Shown: piece by piece, positions 1-6,829 of the stretch
Layout: every line of letters starts with the position of its first letter
Numbering within the stretch: position 1 is the stretch's first letter
Source of the DNA: a virus
Direction: 5' to 3' (one strand)
IMG/VR virus record: IMGVR_UViG_3300024259_000067
Location: 1-43,675 of that record
Length of the DNA: 43,675 nt
Made by a program: the position numbers and the translations under genes
The notes under the pieces: model-generated
Database searches by the model: none
What the model was told of the DNA's origin: nothing
Seen by the model: only the letters and a program-made list of their open reading frames with translations

Positions 1-126
1 ATGAAGAATATCTCGCTGAAAGAGGCCTATAAGGCGCTGAAGGCGATGGCTGTGGCGGAAGCCGCAAAAACCAAAGACGAAGATGGCAAGAGTGAAAAGT
101 TGGTGTTTTATGCCGATGCAAAGGAT
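1..126. repeat. Terminal direct repeat, left copy (assembly overlap)
   Basis: Positions 1-126 are identical to 43539-43664. The repeat lies inside one reading frame that continues across the joined ends, so it most simply reflects a circular or circularly permuted genome whose assembly overlaps itself. A true short terminal repeat of the packaged DNA is the alternative and cannot be excluded by sequence alone. Confidence 0.95.
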
Positions 127-132
127 GTTTAA
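1..132 (+). CDS. 3' part of the junction-spanning 117-aa virion-end protein
   Basis: This is the C-terminal part of the gene that starts at 43317. Joining position 43538 to position 1 keeps the frame, and the protein ends in a TAA at 130-132. The joined protein has 117 residues. The last 43 are Lys/Ala/Glu-rich and probably helical, following a beta-type N-terminal half. The stop overlaps the ATG of the next gene (TAATG). The upstream fibre gene and these small downstream genes suggest a tail-fibre accessory or structural role, but the family is not recognised. The ATG at position 1 is internal and is not a likely start. Confidence 0.85.
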   Translation: MKNISLKEAYKALKAMAVAEAAKTKDEDGKSEKLVFYADAKDV

Positions 133-359
133 TGGACGATAAAACGAACGATAACTTGAATGGTTTCGTGGACGAGTATAACAAATTGACCCAGAAATAC
201 GGTCATCAATTGCAGGCGACAATAGAGCCGGAACAGATGGGTGCGGTGTTGCAGGTTCGTCCACGGCTGACTGTCGTGGCGGTAGAAGGTTGGCAGCCGG
301 AAGGAAACAATGGCAATGGCGATAAGCGACATACCGAGGGGAACAACAAGGTCGATTAG
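132..359 (+). CDS. Small phage protein of unknown function (75 aa)
   Basis: The ATG at 132 overlaps the upstream stop and has AAGGA six bases before it, so translation is probably coupled. The N-terminal half (NGFVDEYNKLTQKYGHQL) looks like the short helix found in many small phage proteins. A beta-like stretch with QVRPRLTVVAVEGW follows. No family is recognised with confidence. It ends inside the next gene (50-bp overlap), as the last-but-one gene of the rightward late operon. Confidence 0.7.
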   Translation: MDDKTNDNLNGFVDEYNKLTQKYGHQLQATIEPEQMGAVLQVRPRLTVVAVEGWQPEGNNGNGDKRHTEGNNKVD

Positions 360-645
360 TGTTGAGATCACGATAAGCGGGTCAAATCCTGATATTAGTG
401 GTGACAAGGTAACGCTGACGATCAAAAGTGACAAGGGCGACGCTGATCCTGGTGTGTTGCAGGAAGATGCTGACGTGACGACATCGGGTGCAAGTGGCGT
501 TGCTCTATTTGACTTGTCCACCACGGATACGGATATTGAGCCGGGACGATATGAGTATGATATTGTGTGGTATCTGGCTGGCGGTGATGAGCATGTGATC
601 GATTCAGGGCTGGTGACATTCGTCGAGCGGGTGAGTGATTTGTAG
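310..645 (+). CDS. Beta-sandwich (Ig-like) phage structural or fibre-associated protein (111 aa)
   Basis: The start at 310 has AAGG five bases upstream. The protein shows alternating beta strands: VTLTIKSDKGD, then VALFDLSTTDT, then PGRYEYDIVWYL, ending GLVTFVERV. This is typical of small Ig-like domains in tail or baseplate proteins, where a gain/loss pattern such as IEPGRYEYDIVW recurs. The fold is inferred, not proven. It is the last gene of the late operon and is followed by a hairpin and a strong terminator. Confidence 0.7.
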   Translation: MAMAISDIPRGTTRSISVEITISGSNPDISGDKVTLTIKSDKGDADPGVLQEDADVTTSGASGVALFDLSTTDTDIEPGRYEYDIVWYLAGGDEHVIDSGLVTFVERVSDL

Positions 646-693
646 TTTCTGTTCCGAGTTTTATTCCTACAGGTAAACAAAACCCTTACGGGC

Positions 694-760
694 GGTGCGG
701 AGTGTCAGTGAGTGAACCCCGCACCTGTCGGGATGTATCGGCAACATGCCGATTGTTTTT
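694..760 (+). terminator. Hairpin plus rho-independent terminator ending the late operon
   Basis: Two hairpins follow the last rightward gene. The first is a perfect 7-bp inverted repeat, GGTGCGG (694-700) with CCGCACC (719-725). The second is ATCGGCA (737-743), loop ACA, TGCCGAT (747-753), followed at once by TGTTTTT. The second has the classic form of an intrinsic terminator on the + strand. The rest of the 646-933 gap, up to the convergent leftward gene, shows no convincing gene. Confidence 0.8.
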
Positions 761-933
761 ACGTGCGGCCCGTATCACCGCAGAACCAGATGGGGGGCAT
801 TGAGCACACCGGCGCATTGATCTGGCTACGCTTGTCCGTATGCCCACTCTGGACATTCCCCCGGTGGTGTATGTTTGGGCTACCGTATGGAGTACTCAGA
901 ATTAAGACAGATTGTCCCACACGGTCTCAGCAA

Positions 934-1371
934 TTAAATATCGTCTTCAAACAAAATTGATATATCCACTTCGTATCGCGCTTCAAACAATTTGCGTCTG
1001 AGCACGAACCCTTCTGTCCTTGCTGTCTGTGGTGATTTCACATCTTCCACCACAAAACGTCCTTCTTCGTCAATGTAGGTAAAGTCTGGAGTATACGTGA
1101 TTGCCGCAACTGCTTTCCCCGATTGTCTTTTGTACCCATCATGAACAACGTATGTGGGCGCGTGGACTTGCAGCTCTGAGATGTGTCCGAGATTACGCCG
1201 GACGCACAATTGATAATAACGTGTACGCTCTAACCCAGAGTCAAACTTGTATCCATCACTGGACGAAACTTTTACTGCTTTGAACTTGTTCCGCTTGGGT
1301 AGGGAAGGGGGATCGTCATTTTTCTTTTTTATCTTGACGGTCTTCTGTTTAATCTTCTTGTGCGTGGTCAC
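934..1371 (-). CDS. DUF1064-type PD-(D/E)XK nuclease-like protein
   Basis: The protein matches the DUF1064 phage family, thought to be small PD-(D/E)XK-fold nucleases or resolvase-like enzymes. Visible are KFDSGLE (acidic residue about 48), YTPDFTY (Asp about 96) and VVEDVK (Asp110-x-Lys112) in the order expected for the nuclease core, then the C-terminal RKLFEARY helix. The chosen GTG at 1371 has GGAAAGG seven bases upstream and leaves a short overlap with the previous gene. The frame is open to 1443, and an ATG at 1431 with AGGTGA is a real alternative. Last gene of the leftward small-gene operon. The nuclease role is inferred from the family. Confidence 0.8.
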   Translation of the reverse strand: MTTHKKIKQKTVKIKKKNDDPPSLPKRNKFKAVKVSSSDGYKFDSGLERTRYYQLCVRRNLGHISELQVHAPTYVVHDGYKRQSGKAVAAITYTPDFTYIDEEGRFVVEDVKSPQTARTEGFVLRRKLFEARYEVDISILFEDDI

Positions 1372-1567
1372 GCTGACACCTTTCCACTGCTGCCTGGGCG
1401 CGGGCGTTCGCAATCGCTCTCGCTTCGTCATACGTGTAATCACCTAAACCAAATGCGAGTTCTTTTTGCAACTCCCCATTAATAGACAACCGCACGCCTG
1501 GGAAAAATTTTCCATTGTCTTCGTGGACATACGCTTCAATGTCAACAGTTGCCATCATCGTATCCAT
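1349..1567 (-). CDS. Hypothetical 72-aa protein
   Basis: The protein has a beta-rich N-terminal half (DIEAYVHEDNGKFFPGVRLSI) and an Ala-rich helix near the end (YDEARAIANARAQAAVERC). This resembles small phage proteins with a double-stranded RNA-binding-like or HicB-like alpha/beta arrangement, but no family is assigned. The ATG at 1567 has GGAAGG eight bases upstream; later ATGs at residues 4 and 5 are possible. A palindrome and an extended -10 box lie directly upstream, so it probably heads a two-gene transcript with the DUF1064 gene. Confidence 0.75.
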   Translation of the reverse strand: MDTMMATVDIEAYVHEDNGKFFPGVRLSINGELQKELAFGLGDYTYDEARAIANARAQAAVERCQRDHAQED

Positions 1568-1599
1568 CTACCTGCCCTTCCCTGCTCGTTTGTTCTCAA

Positions 1600-1639
1600 A
1601 TCATAGCACATTATTACTCATGATAAGAGTATTTATCAT
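1600..1639 (-). promoter_or_regulatory. Extended -10 promoter with upstream palindromic operator
   Basis: Read leftward, the box TGC-TATGAT lies at 1608-1600, a TGn-extended -10. Upstream of it, 1620-1639 is a perfect inverted repeat: ATGATAA, six-base spacer, TTATCAT. The GTGC-TATGAT core matches the phage-wide promoter motif, but the GAAC block is not conserved here. It would drive the 1349-1567 and 934-1371 genes. The palindrome sits where a repressor or activator could act. Confidence 0.6.
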
Positions 1640-1689
1640 ATAGTAATTGATTTTTCATTGATACATCCACCTGGTACAGCTCGTTAAAT

Positions 1690-1890
1690 TTATATTTCAT
1701 CAACGTTTCTTTCAATTCTCCATTCTTCAACACAATTCGGGCAGAATATGGATGGCAGGTCGAGCCTGTCCAATGGCCCAACGACACAACCTTTATCGAC
1801 TGCCCGATTCAACTCCTCGCGTATACAATCTGCTTGGACGATAGTAACCGCAATCTCTGCACAGCAATTGCAATAAAGTGTCTTTAACAT
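1690..1890 (-). CDS. Small zinc-ribbon-type protein (66 aa)
   Basis: Two cysteine pairs are visible, CNCC near the N-terminus and CPNC near the C-terminus (residues about 7-10 and 49-52). Between them a Leu/Arg-rich segment may be helical. This suggests a structural zinc site of rubredoxin-knuckle type; function is unknown. The start is preceded by GAAAGCGAGTGA, an element repeated before several neighbouring starts. It is part of a leftward array of small genes. Confidence 0.65.
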   Translation of the reverse strand: MLKTLYCNCCAEIAVTIVQADCIREELNRAVDKGCVVGPLDRLDLPSIFCPNCVEEWRIERNVDEI

Positions 1891-1910
1891 TGTTCACTCG
1901 CTTTCGATCT

Positions 1911-2144
1911 CTATTCGTGAGTGGCGCAATCGTGTGTTATCTTACCCCGTGCGTGATCCTGAGCGTGCCGGGACAATACACGCAACTGATCGCGCAGAGA
2001 TAATCCAATGATGTCAACATTCCATCCATTGGCGTAGGTTTCCAGCACTGGCGCTAAATCGTCCCGGTCCAATGCCAGCACATCCACAATAGCTTTTATG
2101 CTTCGCAGATCGTAAGCTGTCGTTACTTGTTGCGCTGGTGGCAT
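1911..2144 (-). CDS. Hypothetical 77-aa protein
   Basis: A compact, mostly helical protein: YDLRSIKAIVDVLALDRDDLAPVLE followed by SLRDQLRVLSRHAQDHARG. It lies one base after the upstream gene (2146), so translation is probably coupled. No family is recognised. The DDLAPVLETYANGW segment is reminiscent of helical DNA-binding or adaptor domains, but that is a guess. Confidence 0.65.
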   Translation of the reverse strand: MPPAQQVTTAYDLRSIKAIVDVLALDRDDLAPVLETYANGWNVDIIGLSLRDQLRVLSRHAQDHARGKITHDCATHE

Positions 2145-2145
2145 C

Positions 2146-2565
2146 TCACCATCTCCATCTATCTGGGAAGCTCGATATTAGGTCAGCCTGAATCTTAATA
2201 CCACTAGAATAATGGGTCACACGAAATGGCTTCATCAAGCCGCCACCTTGATGTTCTGGCGGGGAACCGATGTCAGGCTTGAGTGCTGACTTAATGGGGG
2301 TGACAAATGCCTTCCTAAGTTGAATATCTCGCATCCGCGAGAATGGAGGAAGCAGGCGAGGGATCAACTCATTGGAATAATCGCCAGAAATTATCATAGA
2401 ATCGATCATCTTCGTGAAACCTGGCAGCATCCGGTTTAACATTTCATCAAATTTTCGTTCTCGCCGCATATCAGCCAATATCTCATTGTCAGCAAACGGG
2501 CTGACACACCGGCAACCGTTCCCGCGCTCTTTCATGCAATGCACACAGACATATTTCCTGTTCAT
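2146..2565 (-). CDS. Hypothetical protein with N-terminal zinc-binding cluster (139 aa)
   Basis: The N-terminus holds a tight CVHCMKERGNGCRC cluster (four Cys within residues 7-20), typical of a small zinc site. The rest is helical and basic, with several Met/Arg-rich segments, and ends SFPDRWRW. The start at 2565 has AAGGAGC about nine bases upstream. No family is recognised. It lies in the leftward cysteine-rich gene array. Confidence 0.65.
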   Translation of the reverse strand: MNRKYVCVHCMKERGNGCRCVSPFADNEILADMRRERKFDEMLNRMLPGFTKMIDSMIISGDYSNELIPRLLPPFSRMRDIQLRKAFVTPIKSALKPDIGSPPEHQGGGLMKPFRVTHYSSGIKIQADLISSFPDRWRW

Positions 2566-2602
2566 AAATCAAGCTCCTTAGAAACTAACTTGTTGTTACC
2601 GT

Positions 2603-3058
2603 CTAAAACCAATCTGCCAATCTATCAACCCCTTCGGCAATGTCGGCAAATTCAATTTGCTTGTTAAGATAATCCTCGCCTAAGAATCTGGAATAGGTAA
2701 CAACTTTTCCACTCCCATCGTCATAGATAATCAACCCCAACGCATCGTTGCCGCGTCCTCGATCACCATCAGCGCAGGCTTCATTCCATTGGTTAATTAT
2801 CTCGGTGAGTATTTCCATCCCAACACGCAGAGATTCCTTCAATTCCGCGCCGATTCTTTCAGCCTCATCACCCTTTACGGAACGCATCAAGTCAGCAATA
2901 TTTTTGTTAGTTAGGTTTGTTTCCTCAATTTTTGAACGCGATTCCTCATCACTTAAAAATTGAGCCTTTGCATTGAGAAATTGATCTCCATGTGTATGCG
3001 GTTGATCTTTGATAATCTTCTCGATTTTGGCTCTCAAGTTTTTCGTTTCATCGTCCAT
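2603..3058 (-). CDS. Hypothetical acidic helical protein (151 aa)
   Basis: The protein is acidic and predicted mostly helical (LRAKIEKIIKD, EIINQWNEACADGD). A short beta segment follows (ALGLIIYDDGSGKVVTYSRF), then an acidic C-terminus. GAAAGAGGA precedes the ATG at 3058. No family is recognised. Being unlike its Cys-rich neighbours and acidic, it could be an inhibitor or mimic protein, but nothing in the sequence proves this. Confidence 0.65.
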   Translation of the reverse strand: MDDETKNLRAKIEKIIKDQPHTHGDQFLNAKAQFLSDEESRSKIEETNLTNKNIADLMRSVKGDEAERIGAELKESLRVGMEILTEIINQWNEACADGDRGRGNDALGLIIYDDGSGKVVTYSRFLGEDYLNKQIEFADIAEGVDRLADWF

Positions 3059-3110
3059 TTTAATCCTCTTTCACTGTCGGCAAGTAGAAAATCGTTTATA
3101 GTTTCGTTGC

Positions 3111-3347
3111 TCAATCAGCGCAGCGCGGTGACATATCTTTGGCGGTGCAAGCGAACATTTGGGCAATTCTCCCTTGATGACAACTTACGCCGCCCTTATT
3201 CTGTTTCAAATAAAACAGATAATCTTTGGCAGTCATTGTGTTAATATCTGGCCGCCGGCGAGCATACACACAATTATCACATTTTCTGCGCTTTTCATAA
3301 TTGATACACGTATCGTTCTCATCTGGTTGATACCAATCAGCCGCCAT
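3111..3347 (-). CDS. Small Cys-containing protein (78 aa)
   Basis: Cysteines occur as CINY, then CDNC, then a later cluster (VSCHQGRIAQMFACTAKDMSPRC), which could form one or two metal sites. The ATG at 3347 overlaps the stop of the upstream 48-aa gene (TAATG), and a GAAAGAGAGTGA element lies just before it. It is part of the leftward small-gene operon. Function unknown. Confidence 0.65.
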   Translation of the reverse strand: MAADWYQPDENDTCINYEKRRKCDNCVYARRRPDINTMTAKDYLFYLKQNKGGVSCHQGRIAQMFACTAKDMSPRCAD

Positions 3348-3493
3348 TAGTCACTCTCTTTCGCACTGTTGATTATTCTGGTTAGCCATTTGAGCAACGG
3401 GAGGACACGCTTTGTAATTGCCATACTGCGACCCCTCCACCAATTGCGAAAGTCACTCATATAGTCAGCAAAGATTTTTTCACCGTAGTCCAT
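3347..3493 (-). CDS. Small basic protein (48 aa)
   Basis: A 48-residue frame from ATG 3493 to TAA 3347. It begins MDYGEKIFADYMSDF and continues with a basic Trp-rich stretch (RNWWRGR) and an amphipathic helix (VLPLLKWLTRIINS). The start follows GAAAGCGAGTGA-GTAAG and the stop overlaps the next start. It fills what would otherwise be a gap in the operon. The amphipathic, tryptophan-rich composition suggests membrane or nucleic-acid contact; this is inference. Confidence 0.6.
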   Translation of the reverse strand: MDYGEKIFADYMSDFRNWWRGRSMAITKRVLPLLKWLTRIINSAKESD

Positions 3494-3498
3494 CTTAC

Positions 3499-3753
3499 TC
3501 ACTCGCTTTCTACCATAGTCGGATCGTAACCGTTACAATATTCCCAGCCGTCGCCAGCGCAACGATTACAGGTTACAAGACGATTACCATAATTAATCCA
3601 ATCACACTCTAGCTCGTTTTCTTCACCAACACCCTCGCCTCTGCACTTGTCACATTTCCAGGCAATCACACCGGCGCATTTTCTACAAATTATGACATCA
3701 TCCGCAGATTCTATGATGACATCTGGCTCGTGCTGACAAGTATTACCGGTCAT
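3499..3753 (-). CDS. Zinc-finger protein with DnaJ-type CxxCxGxG repeats
   Basis: The protein holds CRKC, CDKCRGEG and CNRCAGDGWEYC. The last two resemble the CxxCxGxG repeats of DnaJ zinc fingers, and CQHE at the N-terminus may add a ligand. Such small phage proteins are common and of unknown role. The ATG at 3753 overlaps the previous stop (TGATG); a GTG one codon earlier is also open. The C-terminus ...VESE is encoded by the GAAAGCGAGTGA element that also precedes the next start. Confidence 0.7.
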   Translation of the reverse strand: MTGNTCQHEPDVIIESADDVIICRKCAGVIAWKCDKCRGEGVGEENELECDWINYGNRLVTCNRCAGDGWEYCNGYDPTMVESE

Positions 3754-3992
3754 CACTCACTCGCTTTCTGGATACTTATATTTTCCGGGTCATTTATCCA
3801 TACCCGAAAACAAAATACCGCACTTTTCCCGCGTGTCTCCCGCCTTTTGAAATCGACCCGTAAGGCATTCGGATATCGAACTTCAAGTTCGCCAGTTAGC
3901 ATTTGTCGCGTGTCTTCTTGACATTTCCCAGACGGCAACCGTTCAATATCCAGATAAATTATATTGTCCATAATGATAGTATCCTCGTTCAT
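3753..3992 (-). CDS. Hypothetical protein (79 aa)
   Basis: An alpha/beta protein with IIYLDIERLPSG, then a short helix, then ALRVDFKRRETRGKSAVFCFRVWI. It looks like a small beta-sheet domain and no family is recognised. The chosen ATG at 3992 has GAGGG five bases upstream. The frame is open to a TTG at 4037, and an ATG at 3971 with GAGGA is also possible. It overlaps the upstream 52-aa gene by 50 bases in another frame. Confidence 0.6.
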   Translation of the reverse strand: MNEDTIIMDNIIYLDIERLPSGKCQEDTRQMLTGELEVRYPNALRVDFKRRETRGKSAVFCFRVWINDPENISIQKASE

Positions 3993-4101
3993 TTTCGCCC
4001 TCAACTCCTCTCGCACTGTAGATGGCAGTGCTTTCAAGCTCTGCTATTCGGGCAATAAGTTGGCTTTTACTCAGATTTCGCATTTTCTTTCTGTCTGACA
4101 T
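3943..4101 (-). CDS. Small helical-start protein (52 aa)
   Basis: A short frame from ATG 4101 to TGA 3943: MSDRKKMRNLSKSQLIARIAELE, then a Tyr/Gly-rich tail (GYYHYGQYNLSGY). The N-terminal part is a basic amphipathic helix. It fills the space between 4037 and 4151, has GA-rich sequence upstream of the start, and overlaps the following gene. Function unknown; coding status rests on codon sense and position. Confidence 0.55.
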   Translation of the reverse strand: MSDRKKMRNLSKSQLIARIAELESTAIYSARGVEGENERGYYHYGQYNLSGY

Positions 4102-4150
4102 GAAACCCCCATTTCCTCGCCGAATCGTATCGGCAGATAGAAATTATCTA

Positions 4151-4444
4151 CTACTTGCCGTCTGATTTTCTGCTTTTATCCCATTCTAAATAATTCGCAT
4201 ATGCCCTATCATGGATTGACTTGTGGTTTGACGAATAATTCCAGTCAACATGCGACACCCACTGCTCATATCTCCATTCTTGCAGAGAATATTTGACAGT
4301 AATTTCACCAAAATGTGATTTGAGATCAATTTTGATTTTGACATGCCCATCAAAAAATTCACGATGGCAATCATCACAGACACCGCTAATCAGATTATCA
4401 AATTGCCAATGGCAGTTAAAACATACTGCGCCCATATTAACCAT
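4151..4444 (-). CDS. N-terminal zinc-ribbon protein (97 aa)
   Basis: CFNCHW and CDDCHREF at residues about 8-27 form a C-x2-C...C-x2-C zinc ribbon, followed by a beta region (VKIKIDLKSHFGEITVKYSL) and an aromatic helical tail. GAGGG six bases before ATG 4444 supports the start. The ribbon points to a nucleic-acid or protein adaptor, function unknown. Between this gene and 4475 there is a short spacer only. Confidence 0.65.
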   Translation of the reverse strand: MVNMGAVCFNCHWQFDNLISGVCDDCHREFFDGHVKIKIDLKSHFGEITVKYSLQEWRYEQWVSHVDWNYSSNHKSIHDRAYANYLEWDKSRKSDGK

Positions 4445-4474
4445 TTTAGCCCTCGCTGGATAGAAATTATCTTC

Positions 4475-4819
4475 TTATTTAGTTGAATATCTATTGCAGG
4501 CATGCCCTTCGTTTCTATCAAACACTTTCCCGCATTCCAGGCAGCGTGCCATTCTAGGCGCTCTGCCATTGGGGCAGTATCTTTTTAAGTATTGCTGGAA
4601 GTTATAACAAGTTGTTGGATCAGGCGGTTCAATGCCGCCATCCCCCTTCACCGGGATAAACATTTCACCAACATAAAATATAGCAACGATATTTTGTTCT
4701 TTGTCACTAATAACGCGGAACTCTTCTTTGCTGTCTTCCTTGCAAAGCTCCACAGCTTCGCCCCATTCAAATTCGTCAGCATATCCACCACTTGCCCCAG
4801 ATACTGAAAATTGGTTCAT
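4475..4819 (-). CDS. Protein with C-terminal C2H2/C2HC-like finger (114 aa)
   Basis: The C-terminus carries CLECGKVFDRNEGHAC, a spacing like a zinc knuckle with His/Cys ligands; CP at YCPNGRAP precedes it. The N-terminal half has two beta strands (EEFRVISDKEQNIVAIFYVG). AAGGAG nine bases before ATG 4819 is a strong ribosome-binding site. It is part of the leftward Cys-rich array; function unknown. Confidence 0.65.
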   Translation of the reverse strand: MNQFSVSGASGGYADEFEWGEAVELCKEDSKEEFRVISDKEQNIVAIFYVGEMFIPVKGDGGIEPPDPTTCYNFQQYLKRYCPNGRAPRMARCLECGKVFDRNEGHACNRYSTK

Positions 4820-4844
4820 TTCACCACGCTCCTTAGAATATCAA

Positions 4845-5051
4845 TCACTCGCAGGTTGCCCGGATGTTGCGCCAGGCTTCGGTGATACGCGACATTAGCG
4901 TAAAACGAGTGAGTGTAAGATTGTTTGGATTAGATAGTTTCTCGCACTCTGAGTCGGTCACTTGTTCTGTCAGCCATTTGTCAAACGTCATGACGGTTTG
5001 CTGGTAATCTGGCACATGTACTGTCGTGTCTTCTTGCGATTGTTCCATCAT
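4845..5051 (-). CDS. First gene of the leftward small-gene operon (68 aa, hypothetical)
   Basis: A helical protein (TFDKWLTEQVTDSECEKLS, then RFTLMSRITEAWRNIRATCE). AGGATCAAA precedes ATG 5051. It follows a 365-base leader that starts at a GAAC-N8-TATAAT promoter near 5430, so it is probably the promoter-proximal gene of a block running to 934. No family is recognised. Confidence 0.6.
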   Translation of the reverse strand: MMEQSQEDTTVHVPDYQQTVMTFDKWLTEQVTDSECEKLSNPNNLTLTRFTLMSRITEAWRNIRATCE

Positions 5052-5416
5052 TTTGATCCTGTTTAATTTAGAACCGCTCGGCGAGTGTCCACCTCTGAAT
5101 GTTTATTCCCGCCGAGCTAACACAAAAAATGTAATCTGGGGCACTATTCGCCTTGTGCGGGATTGCACCTGCCCCATAGTGAGTGTGGTGGGGACGAAAC
5201 CACCTGCTGCGGGAAAACGAAAACTTTTGGGATAAAATCTCGTTTGTTGTAGGAGTCCCCCTTTCATGATTAACAACGAAAAAGAACCCGCACAGCCACA
5301 CTCATAAAGCGGGATGGCTGTCTGGGTCGGATAAGACTGCCAACAGGATGACGGCACAATCACACATAGCAATGTCCACGTCCCATCCCGCATCAAAAAC
5401 AACTCAGTTGTTAAGT
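5052..5416 (-). ncRNA. Long structured leader or non-coding RNA
   Basis: About 365 bases separate the promoter at 5423-5440 from the gene at 5051, with no convincing coding frame. The stretch is dense in inverted repeats. GCTCGGCG (5076-5083) pairs with CGCCGAGC (5110-5117). GGGGAC (5190-5195) pairs with GTCCCC (5255-5260). GCGGGATGG near 5309 pairs with CCATCCCGC near 5392. GCGGGAT-type words recur at least three times. It could be a cis-regulatory leader, an independent RNA or an origin-type element. I tried and failed to fold it as a tRNA. Confidence 0.5.
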
Positions 5417-5422
5417 GCTACT

Positions 5423-5440
5423 ATTATAACTCAAATGTTC
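5423..5440 (-). promoter_or_regulatory. Leftward promoter, GAAC-N8-TATAAT
   Basis: Read leftward, GAAC (5440-5437), eight bases, then a perfect TATAAT (5428-5423). The GAAC to -10 spacing equals that of the six intact GAAC-N4-GTGC-TAnnnT copies elsewhere in the genome, although GTGC is replaced by GAGT here. It would start RNA near 5416 and serve the 365-base leader and the small-gene operon. Confidence 0.6.
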
Positions 5441-5461
5441 CGCGCCGGGACTGTTTGTCAA

Positions 5462-6829
5462 TCAAAACAGTCTCATTTGAGTTGGGCGCGGTGGATACCC
5501 CTTGATCGGCTTCGACAGATAATGTTTCCGTCCCCACCCTGATCCGGTGGTGCGTCTGGCTGCGGCTTCCCATCGTGGATTAATATGACCTAGCAGCGTA
5601 CACGCAATATCTCTGACATCACTGTCACGGTGTTGGATAAACTTCCACAGAATAGCAGCCGCATTGGGTTCCCCCGATCTACCGATACACCAAATCGCTA
5701 TTTTTTGCTCCAATAGATTCGGGCTAAAGATTGCCAATTCGACCAGAGATTGAAAAGGCATGTTAGACAAAACGTAGTCAGTCAATAACTCGACATGGTA
5801 TTGCCCTTCCCATTCCTGCCAATCGGCAATCTCCGCAAATTCCCGTGCTGGGCGATAAAATCCTAATGTCGATACACCGGGCTTGCTATTCACTGCCAAA
5901 ACAGGTGCCGGAATAGTCGAAGGTTTGCCAGCGATCCAAGCTGCAAGTTGTTCGGGAGCGACATTGAAGCCCAGCCCTCTTGGACCACGCCTACCGTTAT
6001 ATTCTCCGGTGTTGATAACGCACAGCATATTACCGTGCCGTCCGGCGTTTGGTGAGACAATCTCTATCACCTGTCCAGCGCGTGCTAGTTGATCTTTTGC
6101 CCGATAATCTGTTTTTGAACGCCCCTTCAACGGCTGCATCCCGCGTGGGAATTCCTGAAACATTTGACCATCAAGAAGAGGGTCTGTCCCCGGTTTATTG
6201 CCGGAGCTTTGCTTGTAGAAAAACGCAGTATCATATTTGCGGCACTGGGTACGGATGTTACGTGCCCACTCTTTGTCGAATGGTCTGCGCCCTGCCCCGC
6301 TCTCTGCACCAACGATAGCCATGTCGATGCCGGTGAGATCGACTTCGCCCACATCTCCGAGCAATGGCTCGAAGCTGATGAACTTAGTAGCTGCCGGTAT
6401 CTGGCGCAGATAATCTATGCGCCAGGTGTAGTCTTCGTTTTCGACTGTTGTGCCCATCCAGAGGTTATCCGGCCACGCCAGGTATGGGGCAAGGTGCAAT
6501 ACACGCTCAATTCGTTTGGTCAACATCTGGAATTGCAGATCAGGACGTTCGTAAGCTGCGAGATTATGGACACGGTGAATCCACTCGACAGGCATTTGCT
6601 CATGATACTGGTCATACATGTCGCCGACGAAGACGAACGCGCCGGTGGGGATGCTACGCAAATCCTTGATGGAGTTAGCCCTCCACACCGGGCGATCTGC
6701 GGCATTGGCTGCCCAGCGTTTCGCCATTGGGAACATGTAGCAGTTCTTGCATCCTGGCGAGGTCTTCGTACAGAACCACTTTATGAAATTCTGGCTCCAA
6801 TCTGTCCACGCAATTGCAGTTTTTCCCAT
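5462..6829 (-). CDS. DUF5131 (phage Gp37/Gp68-like) protein with C-terminal extension
   Basis: The N-terminus has the hallmark of DUF5131: AIAWTDWSQNF and TSPGCKNCYMFPMAKRW, with Cys about 20, 27 and 30 suited to a radical-SAM-like Fe-S or metal site. FVGDMYDQ, MLTKRIER, GTTVEN and ISFEPLLGDVG then follow in family order. The usual family length is about 230-300 residues. Here about 200 extra residues follow, including ELAIFSPNLLEQKIAIWCIG and RDSDVRDIACTLLGH, which look like HEAT-type helical repeats. The start at 6829 overlaps the initiator stop (TGATG). The enzymatic reaction of the family is not established. Confidence 0.85.
   Translation of the reverse strand: MGKTAIAWTDWSQNFIKWFCTKTSPGCKNCYMFPMAKRWAANAADRPVWRANSIKDLRSIPTGAFVFVGDMYDQYHEQMPVEWIHRVHNLAAYERPDLQFQMLTKRIERVLHLAPYLAWPDNLWMGTTVENEDYTWRIDYLRQIPAATKFISFEPLLGDVGEVDLTGIDMAIVGAESGAGRRPFDKEWARNIRTQCRKYDTAFFYKQSSGNKPGTDPLLDGQMFQEFPRGMQPLKGRSKTDYRAKDQLARAGQVIEIVSPNAGRHGNMLCVINTGEYNGRRGPRGLGFNVAPEQLAAWIAGKPSTIPAPVLAVNSKPGVSTLGFYRPAREFAEIADWQEWEGQYHVELLTDYVLSNMPFQSLVELAIFSPNLLEQKIAIWCIGRSGEPNAAAILWKFIQHRDSDVRDIACTLLGHINPRWEAAARRTTGSGWGRKHYLSKPIKGYPPRPTQMRLF

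Noticed and set aside
712-960. Rightward 82-codon frame in the gap after the late operon
   Set aside because: GTG start without a ribosome site, it begins in a hairpin just before a terminator, and the composition (Cys/Trp/Pro-rich) is not protein-like.
5190-5260. tRNA (71 nt closed by GGGGAC/GTCCCC)
   Set aside because: No T-loop consensus, anticodon arm or CCA-type end can be fitted on either strand.
5068-5402. Leftward frames in the 5.05-5.46 kb gap
   Set aside because: Two overlapping frames with Cys/Trp/Phe-rich unlikely sequence; the region is dominated by inverted repeats.
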